A DNA stretch of 64,000 nt from the NCBI GenBank assembly GCA_963834445.1, contig CAWIBU010000001.1, positions 62,001 to 126,000 on the forward strand. The letters run 5' to 3'. The notes under the pieces were generated by a model. It made no database searches. It was given only the letters and a program-made list of their open reading frames with translations, and was not told the DNA's origin. Numbering within the stretch: position 1 is the stretch's first letter; the number at the start of each line of letters is the position of its first letter. Positions 8,761 through 17,566 of the stretch are shown here, one piece after another. Position numbers and translations under genes: made by a program. The DNA comes from PALSA-350 sp963834445. Lineage in GTDB: Bacteria; Acidobacteriota; Terriglobia; Terriglobales; Acidobacteriaceae.

Positions 8761-9264
8761 ATGACGATCGCAGAAATACTCTTGCTGGACTTCGACGTGG
8801 AGATGCAAAACACCCGCACCACGCTCGCGCGCATTCCCGAAGACAAGCCTGATTTCAAGCCCCATACAAAGTCGATGCCGTTTGGCCGGCTGGCCGCTCA
8901 TGTAGCTTCTCTCTGCGACTTCGGAACCACGATCCTTACGACCGATCAGCTCGACCTGGGGGCAACCAGGTTTCCGGCGTTGGTGTTTGTTTCCCGGGAA
9001 AAGCTTCTGGCGGATTTTGAGGCTTCTGCAACCAAGGCGCGCCAGGCCCTGGCTGGTGCGACCGACGAGTCCCTGCAACAACCCTGGAAGCTGAGCTGGG
9101 GCCCGAAGGTCATCGCGGATGCTCCGCGCGCCTTGTTATATCGCACCATGTTCTTCAATCACCTCATTCATCACCGGTCACAGCTCGGGGTTTACCTCAG
9201 ACTGAATGACCTTCCAGTCCCGCCGCTCTATGGACCCTCCGCGGACGATGCCATGGGCTTCTGA
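8761..9264 (+). CDS. DinB-family protein
   Basis: A 167-residue four-helix-bundle protein of the DinB family: MTIAEILLLDFDVEMQNTR, a FGRLAAHVASL helix carrying the first metal-ligand histidine, and FFNHLIHHRSQLGVYLRLND near the C-terminus carrying the other histidines. GGAAGG sits four bases before the ATG at 8761, which is chosen over TTG/ATG codons just upstream. The protein ends LYGPSADDAMGF, a typical ending for this subfamily. Function is unknown beyond a metal-binding, probably thiol-related, enzyme fold. Confidence 0.85.
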   Translation: MTIAEILLLDFDVEMQNTRTTLARIPEDKPDFKPHTKSMPFGRLAAHVASLCDFGTTILTTDQLDLGATRFPALVFVSREKLLADFEASATKARQALAGATDESLQQPWKLSWGPKVIADAPRALLYRTMFFNHLIHHRSQLGVYLRLNDLPVPPLYGPSADDAMGF

Positions 9265-9297
9265 TGCGTCGTTAATAAAGTCCTATATGTTTTCAAG

Positions 9298-9325
9298 CCG
9301 CAGTCCCGCAGGGACGGCTGAACGG
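9298..9325. repeat. Solo copy of a dispersed GTCCC-N-GGGAC intergenic palindrome
   Basis: The core AGTCCCGCAGGGACGGCTGA is an inverted repeat shared with the larger repeat units at 27825, 31981 and 37871. It lies in the 208-base gap between the DinB gene and the DUF305 gene, where nothing else is recognised. Confidence 0.7.
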
Positions 9326-9472
9326 TCAGTCTTGTCCAAATTAACTTTGGGGTTTCTCCATCTGACCTTCCTCAGCAACAACATTTCATGAGAGCGCAAC
9401 CCTCAGATTTGTCATCCCGACCAAAGCGCACCCATGAAGTGGCGAAACATGTGACCGTTCCCCCTCGGGCAT

Positions 9473-10237
9473 GTGACCATAGGAGCGATGCGCCCGCTGC
9501 TTCCCCAAGTCTGTGGCCAGTTACGAAAGCTCGTCGAGAGCTTCTTTCTATCCCATACAGCTATGGTTACGCGAGCCGCTGGTGCAGGTAGAGCCCTCAC
9601 CGTCGCCGGCATATTAAACGGCGTGCTCCTACCGGGCCTGACAGTTGCCGGCAATGCGCAACAGGCGCCCTCCGTGGTGCAGCCCGGCGCGCCGGGTATG
9701 CCCAGCAAGCAGCTTCCTCCATATACCTCCGCTGTAGCGCCACCTGCCTCCGCAGCCGATATCGCCTTCATGCAGGGCATGATCATGCACCATGCGCAGG
9801 CGGTGGAAATGACTGCGCTGATCCCCACACACACTGAAGACCAAAAAATACGCACGCTGGGCGCGCGCATCAGCCTCTCTCAAACCGACGAAATGAAGTT
9901 CATGAAACGATGGCTCCATGCCCACGGCGCGCCCTTGTCGATGGCTATGCCGGGCATGCCCGCAATGGATCGGGAGGGTCACCCCATGGCGGCCATGCTG
10001 GGCATGTTGACCGCCGAACAGATGCGGACGCTGCGGCAGGCGAACGGGGCGGCGTTTGACCGGCTTTTTCTGACCGGGATGATGCAGCACCACAAGGGCG
10101 CACTGGTAATGGTAAAACAATTATTCAATACACCAGGGGCAGGCCAGGACGCAGACCTGTTCGACTTTGCCACCGACGTGGATAATACACAGCGGGCCGA
10201 GATCAGAATTATGGAAAACATGTTGCAGGAGAATTGA
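9473..10237 (+). CDS. DUF305 family exported protein
   Basis: A DUF305 protein of up to 254 residues. A hydrophobic signal segment lies near residues 30-62. The two DUF305 halves are recognised by their Met/His-rich motifs, FMQGMIMHHAQAVEM and FLTGMMQHHKGALVM. DUF305 proteins are exported, ferritin-like four-helix proteins; the His/Met motifs suggest metal (often copper) handling. The start is uncertain: this GTG extends the frame, and internal starts exist. Its stop overlaps the next gene's ATG by one base. Confidence 0.85.
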   Translation: MTIGAMRPLLPQVCGQLRKLVESFFLSHTAMVTRAAGAGRALTVAGILNGVLLPGLTVAGNAQQAPSVVQPGAPGMPSKQLPPYTSAVAPPASAADIAFMQGMIMHHAQAVEMTALIPTHTEDQKIRTLGARISLSQTDEMKFMKRWLHAHGAPLSMAMPGMPAMDREGHPMAAMLGMLTAEQMRTLRQANGAAFDRLFLTGMMQHHKGALVMVKQLFNTPGAGQDADLFDFATDVDNTQRAEIRIMENMLQEN

Positions 10238-12258
10238 TGATCCGCAAGCACGTGCTCGCTTTCCCCTGGCCCGCTTTTCGTTGGATGGCAGCAGCCCTGG
10301 CCCTGGCTCTGATCGGCGTCCCTACCGGCGCCCTCCACGCCCAGGCCCCCGCGGCGCCCGCGGTGAAGCCTGCACCCGATGCGGATGACGAGGAAGAACC
10401 GTTCACGCCGCAACCGCCCGCCCCACTGCCCCCGGGAATGACCGGCTCAACCACCAACGATCCCCGTGTGGGGCTAAAGCCCGGCCTTTACGACGCAGGT
10501 GAGGCCGCGATGGGCATGGAGCATCTCGCCTTCGTGAAGAAAGGGAACGCGTTTCAACTGCAGGCTTCCCAACCGGACGATCCGGCCGTGCAGAAGAGTC
10601 TCGACATCCTCGGAGTCAATCAGGCCAAAATTTCAAAGCCGATGCGGTTGGTAATCGCGCAGCTTGCGTTTGCCAACTCAGATTTTGCGTTTCAGGGAAC
10701 ACACCTGTTCCAAGGCAATTTTTATGGAGTAAGCATTTTCGATATTGCCAACCCGGCGAAGATCTCCCTGCTTACCTCATTGGTGTGCCCGGGTGGGCAG
10801 GGCGATGTCTCGGTGTACGGCAGGCTTCTGTTCATGTCGGTGGAGATGCCGAACGGCCGGCTGGACTGCGGGACGCAGGCGTTCCCGCCCATGCCGCCCC
10901 CGCAGCCTGGTCATGAAAAGGATAAGCGTGTGCCGGCGGCGAGCCCGGACCGCTTTCGCGGAGTGAGGATTTTTGATATCTCGGATATTCGTAATCCCAA
11001 ACAGGTAGCCGCCGTGCAGACCTGCCGCGGGTCGCACACGCATACACTGGTCGATCCTGGCGACCACAAGAATGTGTATCTCTACGTGTCAGGAACATCG
11101 TTTGTACGCCCGGCCGAGGAGCTGGCCGGCTGCTCGGGCGAGACGCCGGATAAGGACCCGAACACCTCGCTCTTCCGCATCGATGTAATCCAGGTGCCGC
11201 TGGCTGCGCCCGAGCAGGCCAGGGTGGTATCGAGCCCGCGGGTATTTATCGATGCGCGCACCGGCGCCCTGAATGGGCTGAACAATGGCGGCAGCCACGA
11301 TAAGAATGCGCTCAAACCGGCGGATACCAACCAATGCCACGACATCACGGTGTATTCGGCCATCGGCCTCGCGGCCGGGGCGTGCTCGGGCAATGGCATT
11401 CTGCTCGACATCAAAGATCCCGTCCATCCCAGGCGGGTCGATGCGGTGAACGACCCAAACTATTCCTACTGGCACTCGGCATCGTTCTCGAACGATGGAA
11501 CCAAGGTGGTGTTTACCGATGAGTGGGGCGGCGGGATACAACCGCGTTGCCGCGCCACCGACCCGAACAAGTGGGGAGCGGATGCAATCTTCAACTTGAA
11601 AGGCGACAAGCTTGCCCTCGCCAGCTACTACAAGATGCCCGCCGCGCAGACAGAAACAGAAAATTGCGTCGCCCATAACGGATCACTGGTACCGGTTCCC
11701 GGGCGAGATATCGAAGTGCAAGCCTGGTATCAGGGCGGCATATCGGTCATGGATTTCACCGATGCAGCCCACCCCTACGAGATTGCCTATTTCGATCGCG
11801 GGCCGGTCGATGGCAAGCAATTGATTCTGGGCGGCGACTGGTCTGCCTATTGGTACAACGGTTACATCTATGGCTCTGAGATAGCGCGCGGTCTCGACGT
11901 ATTCAAGCTGACAGCCAGCAACTTTCTGACCCAGAACGAGATCGATGCGGCCAACCTGGTGCACCTGGACGTGTTGAACGTGCAGAACCAGCAAAAGATC
12001 GAGTGGCCGGCACATCTCGTCGTTGCCCGCGCTTACCTCGATCAGTTAGGGCGCTCGCAAGGTTTGCCCGCAAGGCGAATCGCTGCGCTCAACCGGGCGA
12101 TTACCCGTACCCAGGCATCGCACCTGGGCAAGCAGGATCTGGCCCGGCTACACGGCATGGCGACTACCGTCGAAAAGGATGCTGCCGCTGCGACGAACCC
12201 AACCGACGCCAGGCGCCTGCATGCACTGGCGCAGATACTGCAGAGTCCCACGGCCTGA
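10237..12258 (+). CDS. Secreted LVIVD-repeat beta-propeller protein
   Basis: A 673-residue protein with a signal peptide (ending LHAQ) and an acidic linker, followed by LVIVD-type propeller blades such as FYGVSIFDIANPAKISLL and FRGVRIFDISDIRNPK. The C-terminal part (DLARLHGMA and flanking helices) is helical. The ATG at 10237 has AGGAG upstream and shares one base with the DUF305 stop, so the two are translationally coupled. Co-occurrence of DUF305 and LVIVD propeller genes is recurrent; the pair probably forms an exported, possibly metal-related, module. No catalytic residues can be assigned. Confidence 0.85.
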   Translation: MIRKHVLAFPWPAFRWMAAALALALIGVPTGALHAQAPAAPAVKPAPDADDEEEPFTPQPPAPLPPGMTGSTTNDPRVGLKPGLYDAGEAAMGMEHLAFVKKGNAFQLQASQPDDPAVQKSLDILGVNQAKISKPMRLVIAQLAFANSDFAFQGTHLFQGNFYGVSIFDIANPAKISLLTSLVCPGGQGDVSVYGRLLFMSVEMPNGRLDCGTQAFPPMPPPQPGHEKDKRVPAASPDRFRGVRIFDISDIRNPKQVAAVQTCRGSHTHTLVDPGDHKNVYLYVSGTSFVRPAEELAGCSGETPDKDPNTSLFRIDVIQVPLAAPEQARVVSSPRVFIDARTGALNGLNNGGSHDKNALKPADTNQCHDITVYSAIGLAAGACSGNGILLDIKDPVHPRRVDAVNDPNYSYWHSASFSNDGTKVVFTDEWGGGIQPRCRATDPNKWGADAIFNLKGDKLALASYYKMPAAQTETENCVAHNGSLVPVPGRDIEVQAWYQGGISVMDFTDAAHPYEIAYFDRGPVDGKQLILGGDWSAYWYNGYIYGSEIARGLDVFKLTASNFLTQNEIDAANLVHLDVLNVQNQQKIEWPAHLVVARAYLDQLGRSQGLPARRIAALNRAITRTQASHLGKQDLARLHGMATTVEKDAAAATNPTDARRLHALAQILQSPTA

Positions 12259-12455
12259 GAACTGGTGACCGCGGCCGCCCGGTCGCGCCCGCTCGACCTG
12301 GGGCCATGAAGGTGCGGCCACAGGTTTGAACCAAAATTGGCAACCATCTCAATGCCGTATAGAATGGACAGTGGACGAGATCTGCGGTACTGGCTCTTCG
12401 CCAGTGTCAGTAAGACGCACGTGGGCCCCTGAGTTATTGCAAAACGGAGGCCCTC

Positions 12456-13607
12456 ATGACAAAAGTCCTCTCTTTACGGCAAACGCCGGGTGAGCCTGAG
12501 TCCACGCCAGTTGCATCCAGTCAGTTAGACGAGACCGAGCAAGAGCAGGCCGAGCTGCTGGAATTGCGTTCCGAGACGGGGACTGTGTATGTGCGCCCGT
12601 CACCATGGCAACGGTTCCGTCTTCGCTGGGCATTCCGCCACTTTCGCAAGCTTCCGCCGGAACTTCTCAGTCGTCGCAATCAACGACTGATCGAAAAATT
12701 ATCCCGTTCAGCGGTGGTAACGCCGGCGTTTCCGGTCGCAGGCAGCAGTGTCTTTGGCGTGATCGAGAAGGTGCGTTCGACCAGGACGGCATCCGGCTTA
12801 CACCTGGTCACGCAGCCTACGGGTCTGAGTGCAGCCGCAGTTTCTGCGACGCCGTCTCATATTGCGGAGTTGCCAGGTGTAGAGGCCAGCGTCAAGAATC
12901 CGGAGACCCGCGACAACCTTACCCCGTTAGCGCCGTGGCGAGCCCTGGGCACGCTGGCCGCCGTTGGACTGGTCGTGGTGCTGGCTTCGGTTTATCGGAT
13001 TCCTCCGTTTTCCCACCCCGGTCTGCTGCCCGCGGCCGCCCACTCGTTTGCACCTTCGCCCACCAGCCTCTCATCGCCGGTAACGCCGCCACCCCAGCGC
13101 TGGATCGCTCCGGCGCCCCCGGAGACCACCCTGGTGCGCCAGCAGCTTGCTGCCCTTTCCGATCGGCCGAGCCAGTCGGGCTCGAAAACCGTTCCGACTG
13201 CGAGCAGCGGGCAAACCTCCCGCACGAATACCCACCCACAGGCTCCGACGGTCGATGTCGCGCAGGCGACGCCCGACCCCGTGGCGCTTGCCCCGTCCTC
13301 TGCCCCTGGTGCGGAACGAGCCTTTGTCTCGGAATTGCCGCAGGGTCCATTTGCGCGCCCGGTGGTTCCTGAGCGCAACATGGTTGGGGAGTTGCAACTG
13401 AGGGCCCTGATCGGCTCCGACGGATCGGTGAAGCAAGTGACCGTAGTGAGTGGCGACCCCAGGCTGGCGGAAGCCGGCGTGCGCGCGGTCCGGCAGTGGC
13501 ATTACCCGCCCCATTCGCTGACTGGCAATGCCGCCGAAATGGAAACGCACATCAAAATGAGTTTTTTTGGTGAGGACGCAGTCTCGATCGCCTCAATCGC
13601 AAACTAA
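12456..13607 (+). CDS. TonB-family protein (energy transducer type)
   Basis: A 383-residue protein with a basic cytoplasmic N-terminus, a single membrane helix near residues 168-185, a long Pro/Ser/Thr-rich periplasmic spacer, and a C-terminal TonB-like domain (LRALIGSDGSVKQVTVVSGD then AVRQWHYPP). GGAGG precedes the ATG. TonB-family proteins couple the proton-motive force to outer-membrane receptors. The N-terminal cytoplasmic region (~165 residues) is much longer than in classical TonB, so it may instead be a variant with an extra cytoplasmic role. No exbB/exbD lie nearby. Confidence 0.8.
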   Translation: MTKVLSLRQTPGEPESTPVASSQLDETEQEQAELLELRSETGTVYVRPSPWQRFRLRWAFRHFRKLPPELLSRRNQRLIEKLSRSAVVTPAFPVAGSSVFGVIEKVRSTRTASGLHLVTQPTGLSAAAVSATPSHIAELPGVEASVKNPETRDNLTPLAPWRALGTLAAVGLVVVLASVYRIPPFSHPGLLPAAAHSFAPSPTSLSSPVTPPPQRWIAPAPPETTLVRQQLAALSDRPSQSGSKTVPTASSGQTSRTNTHPQAPTVDVAQATPDPVALAPSSAPGAERAFVSELPQGPFARPVVPERNMVGELQLRALIGSDGSVKQVTVVSGDPRLAEAGVRAVRQWHYPPHSLTGNAAEMETHIKMSFFGEDAVSIASIAN

Positions 13608-13724
13608 CCCGATTACCGGTCAATCGCACCAGTCCGGATGATGGCTTGCCCGGGGGCAAAACGCCGCCCCGGACATCCCTGCACGGGCATGCTGACACAC
13701 CCCTCAACAAACCACAGGTGTTTC

Positions 13725-14696
13725 ATGAAGATTGCTTTCGACGCCCCATCGAGCGAGTTCACCCGGCGAATCCTAGAGAAATTGCAGCAGCAGCTCCGCA
13801 ACGAGACCCTCCTTTTGTGGCAACCGGGGAGCACACCGCCTGAAGGTATTGAGGTCTTGCTGGCGCTGGGGCCGGTGACGCGGGCCACTTTGCAAACGCT
13901 GCCCAGCCTGGTATTGGTGCAGACCTTGAGTGATGGCTACGAGGCGGTTGATCTTGCAGCTGCCACGGAGGCCGGCGTGTGGGTATCGTACGCGCCGGCT
14001 GATATTACAGGAAATGCCGACTCGGTGGCGGAGTTTGCCGTATTGCTGCTGCTGGCTGCGGCCCGTCACCTGGGTGTGGCGTTGGCGTCTATCCGCGCCA
14101 ATGCCGCTGACAGACAGATACCCGCCCCCTCGCTGATGCGCAAGACCGTGTGCATCGTGGGACCGGGCGCGATCGGATCGCGGATTGCGCAGCGGTTGTT
14201 GCCTTTTGGTGTCCGCCTTACCGGTGTTGACCGGCACCCATTGCATGCCCCGAAGGAGATAGCCACCAGGCCTCTGGAGGAGCTGAAGGAGGCGGTGGCC
14301 GAAGCGGATTTCGTGATGTTCTGCGTGCGCGCGACCAAAGAGAATGTGCACATGATCGACGCCGGCGTGCTGGCCGCGATGAAAAAGGGAGCAGTCCTGG
14401 TGAACATAGCCAGGGGAACCCTCATTGACGAAAAGGCACTCTACGAAGCGGTGACCAGTGGGCATATCGGGGGCGCAGGTCTGGATGTACTGGAGCATGA
14501 GCCGACCCCGCCCGATGATCCGCTACTGACACTGCCACAGATACTAGTGACGCCGCACGTCGCGGGTATTACTGACCTGATGATCGAAGGCACCGTGGGA
14601 TATGTTGTTGAGGTAATCGGCCGGGTGAAGAGTGGGGAGCGATGGGGCTCTCTGCTGAACGAGCCCAGCGAACCGCGTCTGCGGTTGCAAGGCTAA
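13725..14696 (+). CDS. D-isomer-specific 2-hydroxyacid dehydrogenase
   Basis: A 323-residue NAD(P)-dependent dehydrogenase. The Rossmann motif is VGPGAIGSRIA. The catalytic Arg is in VNIARGTLIDE, followed by the Glu region (GLDVLEHEP) and the catalytic His in VTPHVAG. The ATG at 13725 follows an AGGTG site; the 29 open codons upstream lack family similarity. Members reduce 2-keto acids to D-2-hydroxyacids (glycerate/phosphoglycerate type), and the substrate cannot be read from sequence. It stands alone between TonB and the convergent ccmC-like gene. Confidence 0.9.
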   Translation: MKIAFDAPSSEFTRRILEKLQQQLRNETLLLWQPGSTPPEGIEVLLALGPVTRATLQTLPSLVLVQTLSDGYEAVDLAAATEAGVWVSYAPADITGNADSVAEFAVLLLLAAARHLGVALASIRANAADRQIPAPSLMRKTVCIVGPGAIGSRIAQRLLPFGVRLTGVDRHPLHAPKEIATRPLEELKEAVAEADFVMFCVRATKENVHMIDAGVLAAMKKGAVLVNIARGTLIDEKALYEAVTSGHIGGAGLDVLEHEPTPPDDPLLTLPQILVTPHVAGITDLMIEGTVGYVVEVIGRVKSGERWGSLLNEPSEPRLRLQG

Positions 14697-14714
14697 GCGA
14701 TTCACCCCGGGGGA

Positions 14715-15602
14715 TCAGGGAGTTTCAAGCTTCCCCGCCGAGTACCACTTCCTGGCAACATAAAACAAATAGCAGAGTTGAACCAGCCAGGTGAGCGCAT
14801 ACGCCATCACCAGGTGTCGATGTCCCAGCAACGAGTCGATTTTAGGATCGTAGGGAAAAATCGCAGCGGCCAGCGCGCTGTACGTCGCGGTATCTCTGGT
14901 GGTGGAGAAATCAATCGCTGTCGCCCCGGCCGCCTGGTCTGCAATTTGTTGGCGACGCTCTGCCGCGTAACGAACGCCGACAACGAGGATTGCCCAGGCG
15001 AGCCACGCCAGTATGTTCCACTGCACGGCGACTAACAGATTCGGTGCAATGCCGGCGCCTGGGCCACCGAAGAATACGGGAGCCGGATGCTGCGTACGCC
15101 ACCAGCGTGTGGTCATGTAAACGAGTGGAACGTCGCAGTAGGCGAAGATGGCGACCACGGCGGCCAGCGCGCGCATTTGCTCCCCGGCGACTACGTGACG
15201 CAGCATCAGATAGGCCAGGTAAATCAACCAGAGCACGAGTGTTGCGGTCAAGCGTGCGTCCCAGGTCCACCAGATCCCCCACACGGCGCGGCCCCACAGA
15301 GAACCAGTGGCCATCCCAAGGAAACAGAAAACTACCCCCATTTCCGCGGACAACACAGCAACCGCATCCGCTACCAGCGCGATTTTTTTCGAACGTGAAC
15401 GTGTCCCGAGATACAGGATTGAACAGATCAGATTGGCGAGGAAGCAGAACGACATCGCCACCCATGTGGGCACGTGGTAGTACAAAATTCTGCCTACATT
15501 TGCCTGGTCCGCATCGGGCGGCACGCTCAACGCGACGTGTAGACCATAACCGAGCAACGCCAGACTGATGACGGCCCAAATCCACCAGATTTTTCGTAAC
15601 AT
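14715..15602 (-). CDS. ccmC: CcmC/CcsA-type cytochrome c assembly protein with CcmD-like tail
   Basis: A 295-residue membrane protein. The heme-handling tryptophan-rich motif GIWWTWDARLT is intact, with conserved histidines in YYHVPTW and HPAP. The core is a six-helix CcmC (heme lyase subunit that delivers heme to CcmE). After a hydrophilic linker, the last ~35 residues (AYALTWLVQLCYLFYVARKW) form a seventh helix resembling stand-alone CcmD-like peptides, suggesting a natural CcmC-CcmD fusion. No other ccm genes are present in the window. Confidence 0.85.
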   Translation of the reverse strand: MLRKIWWIWAVISLALLGYGLHVALSVPPDADQANVGRILYYHVPTWVAMSFCFLANLICSILYLGTRSRSKKIALVADAVAVLSAEMGVVFCFLGMATGSLWGRAVWGIWWTWDARLTATLVLWLIYLAYLMLRHVVAGEQMRALAAVVAIFAYCDVPLVYMTTRWWRTQHPAPVFFGGPGAGIAPNLLVAVQWNILAWLAWAILVVGVRYAAERRQQIADQAAGATAIDFSTTRDTATYSALAAAIFPYDPKIDSLLGHRHLVMAYALTWLVQLCYLFYVARKWYSAGKLETP

Positions 15603-15766
15603 AGGGGGGCACCATCCACGGACATGACCAATTTAGCATTGCTATTGGCCGGGGAGAGCCAGCGGGCAGAGCCTGGGATGCGGAGACGGAGCGATGGATT
15701 GCGTTTCGGCGATTGCTTACGGCTGCCACGTGCCGGATGCCGTTGGCGTGTAGAATCTGAGATCGC

Positions 15767-16279
15767 ATGGCTGATCCTACGGCGAACATCGACGAAACCG
15801 CACGCCTTCGCGCGTTGCACCGGTATTCGATTCTGGATACCCTGCCCGAACAGCTTTACGACAACGTAACGGCGTTGGCGTCATTGATATGCGGCACACC
15901 CATATCCCTGGTCTCGCTGGTGGACGCAGACAGACAGTGGTTCAAGTCTGCGGTGGGCGTCGAAATGCGCGAGACACCGCGCTCGCTCAGCTTCTGTGCG
16001 CACACGCTCGGGACGGCAAAGACCCTGATCGTCAAAGACGCGCAAAAGGATCCTCGCTTCATGACGAACCCCGCGGTGGTGGGAGCCCCGGGCATTCGGT
16101 TTTATGCCGGCGCGCCGATTGTGGAAGCCAACGGTCATGTATTGGGTACGGTCTGTGTGATCGACACCGCGCCACGCTCTCTGTCTCCGATACAGGTCGC
16201 AGCCCTCGAAGCCTTAGCCCGCCATGTGATGGCGTTGATGGAAATGCGGCGCACGATCGCTGAACTCACGAGTCGCTAA
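15767..16279 (+). CDS. GAF-domain sensor protein
   Basis: A 170-residue single-domain GAF protein. The pattern LRALHRYSILDTLPEQLYD, then ISLVSLVDADRQWFKS, SFCAHTL and the C-terminal VIDTAPRSLSP is typical of stand-alone GAF proteins found before histidine kinases or cyclases. It lacks any output domain, so it would bind a small ligand and act through a partner. The ATG at 15767 lacks a strong ribosome site, but the family N-terminus begins here. Confidence 0.85.
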   Translation: MADPTANIDETARLRALHRYSILDTLPEQLYDNVTALASLICGTPISLVSLVDADRQWFKSAVGVEMRETPRSLSFCAHTLGTAKTLIVKDAQKDPRFMTNPAVVGAPGIRFYAGAPIVEANGHVLGTVCVIDTAPRSLSPIQVAALEALARHVMALMEMRRTIAELTSR

Positions 16280-16356
16280 GCCCCGAGCCTCGTAGGATAC
16301 TTGCCGCCCCAAAATAGCTATTTCGCTGGACTGGCCCTTTGGCTTACGCTGCGGAG

Positions 16357-16698
16357 ATGCGAAGCTGCTTTGTGATGACCTTTCTGTCGCTGGTCCTGGT
16401 TGCCTTGGGTTTCGCTGCGGAGAACCCAGCGAACGTTGGCTGGCGGCAAGTGCAGGGGCTGGGTCCGCACACCCGGGTTCATATCAAGAGCGATAAGGAA
16501 AATGCGGTTTGCTTCATCCATTCCGTCGACGAGGAGCAGCTCACCTGCGGCCGTTCCGAAGCGATCGGCTCCCCTGTCCTGGTCTTTCCCCGCTCCCAGA
16601 TCAAGAGCATCAAGCTCTCGCGGAAAAGTCTCGGGACCGCGATCAATGCCGGCCCCGTGGATGATCTGTTCGACGGCGCACTCATCTATCAGCGCTAA
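16357..16698 (+). CDS. Small secreted hypothetical protein
   Basis: A protein of about 113 residues with a signal peptide (SCFVMTFLSLVLVALGFA). The mature part contains VHIKSDKENAVCFIHSVDEE and FPRSQIKSIKLSRKS, a beta-rich pattern seen in small acidobacterial exported proteins that resemble Sm-like or PRC-type barrels. Two cysteines (near residues 48 and 60) could form a disulfide. An in-frame TTG lies six codons upstream of the chosen ATG. No function can be assigned. Confidence 0.6.
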   Translation: MRSCFVMTFLSLVLVALGFAAENPANVGWRQVQGLGPHTRVHIKSDKENAVCFIHSVDEEQLTCGRSEAIGSPVLVFPRSQIKSIKLSRKSLGTAINAGPVDDLFDGALIYQR

Positions 16699-16753
16699 TT
16701 GGTAACGCCATTGTGGTTAGGGCAGAGGGCAAGGATAAGAGGTTACACGCCGG

Positions 16754-17494
16754 CTACCAGGGAAGTTCTTTGCCCATATGGATGAAGCGGCCATTGGGGC
16801 CATCGGCGCCAATGAGCGCCAGCTCGACGCTCGTCTTCGCGCCGTCTTCAATTTCCATATTTGCATGGTCGGTCCCCATCTCGGTCTTGACCCAGCCCGG
16901 ATGGGCGGAGTTGACTTTGATCTTTGTGTCTTTCAACTCCGCGGCAAGATGAATGGTAAAGGCGTTCAAAGCGCTCTTGGATGCGTCATAGGCGAATAAC
17001 TTGGAGCCGGCTATGGGGCTCTGCGGGTCCGCATGCAAGGTCAGCGAACCCAGGATGCTGGAGAGATTGACGATCCTGCCCGCGGCGCTCTTTTTCAGCA
17101 ACGGCAGAAACTCTCTCGTCACCGCAATGACCGCGAACAAGTTCGTGCCAAATACTTTCTGCAGTTCCTCTTCGCTGGTCTCAATTGTTTTTGGAGTAAA
17201 TAACCCATCTGCCGGGCCAACCCCCGCGTTGTTGATGAGTATGTCAAGTTTGCCGAACTTCTTCGCAACTGCCTCCGCAGCGGCCTTGCGATCGGCGGCG
17301 CTGGTCACGTCGAGCTTTACCGGGAAGGCGTCGATGCCTTCGGCCTGCAGTTTCCCTGCAGTCTGCTGCGCAGTAGCCAGCGACCTTGCGGCGACGATTA
17401 CCGTAATTCCCTTTTGCCCCAACTGCCGGGCTGTTTCCAGACCGATCCCCCGGTTCGCTCCGGTGATGAGAGCTACCTTCTTCTCCTTGGTCAT
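16754..17494 (-). CDS. SDR-family NAD(P)-dependent oxidoreductase
   Basis: A 246-residue classical short-chain dehydrogenase. The cofactor motif TGANRGIG starts near residue 9, NNAG is present, and the active-site pair is in YDASKSALN with the preceding Ser in NLSSILG. The ATG at 17494 follows AAGGAG by nine bases. It is closest in feel to carbonyl-reductase-type SDRs (WVKTEMGTDHA near the C-terminus). Substrate unknown. The secreted hydrolase at 17567 lies just upstream on the same strand. Confidence 0.9.
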   Translation of the reverse strand: MTKEKKVALITGANRGIGLETARQLGQKGITVIVAARSLATAQQTAGKLQAEGIDAFPVKLDVTSAADRKAAAEAVAKKFGKLDILINNAGVGPADGLFTPKTIETSEEELQKVFGTNLFAVIAVTREFLPLLKKSAAGRIVNLSSILGSLTLHADPQSPIAGSKLFAYDASKSALNAFTIHLAAELKDTKIKVNSAHPGWVKTEMGTDHANMEIEDGAKTSVELALIGADGPNGRFIHMGKELPW

Positions 17495-17566
17495 CGAAAT
17501 AATCTCCTTCACAGCAGATGAACCGGTTTCCCTATTGGACGCAGACTTTTATCCCGAAACTGCGGC

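Noticed and set aside
8239..9081. A 280-codon minus-strand frame across the cupin and DinB genes
   Set aside because: No family match and covers two convincing plus-strand domains.
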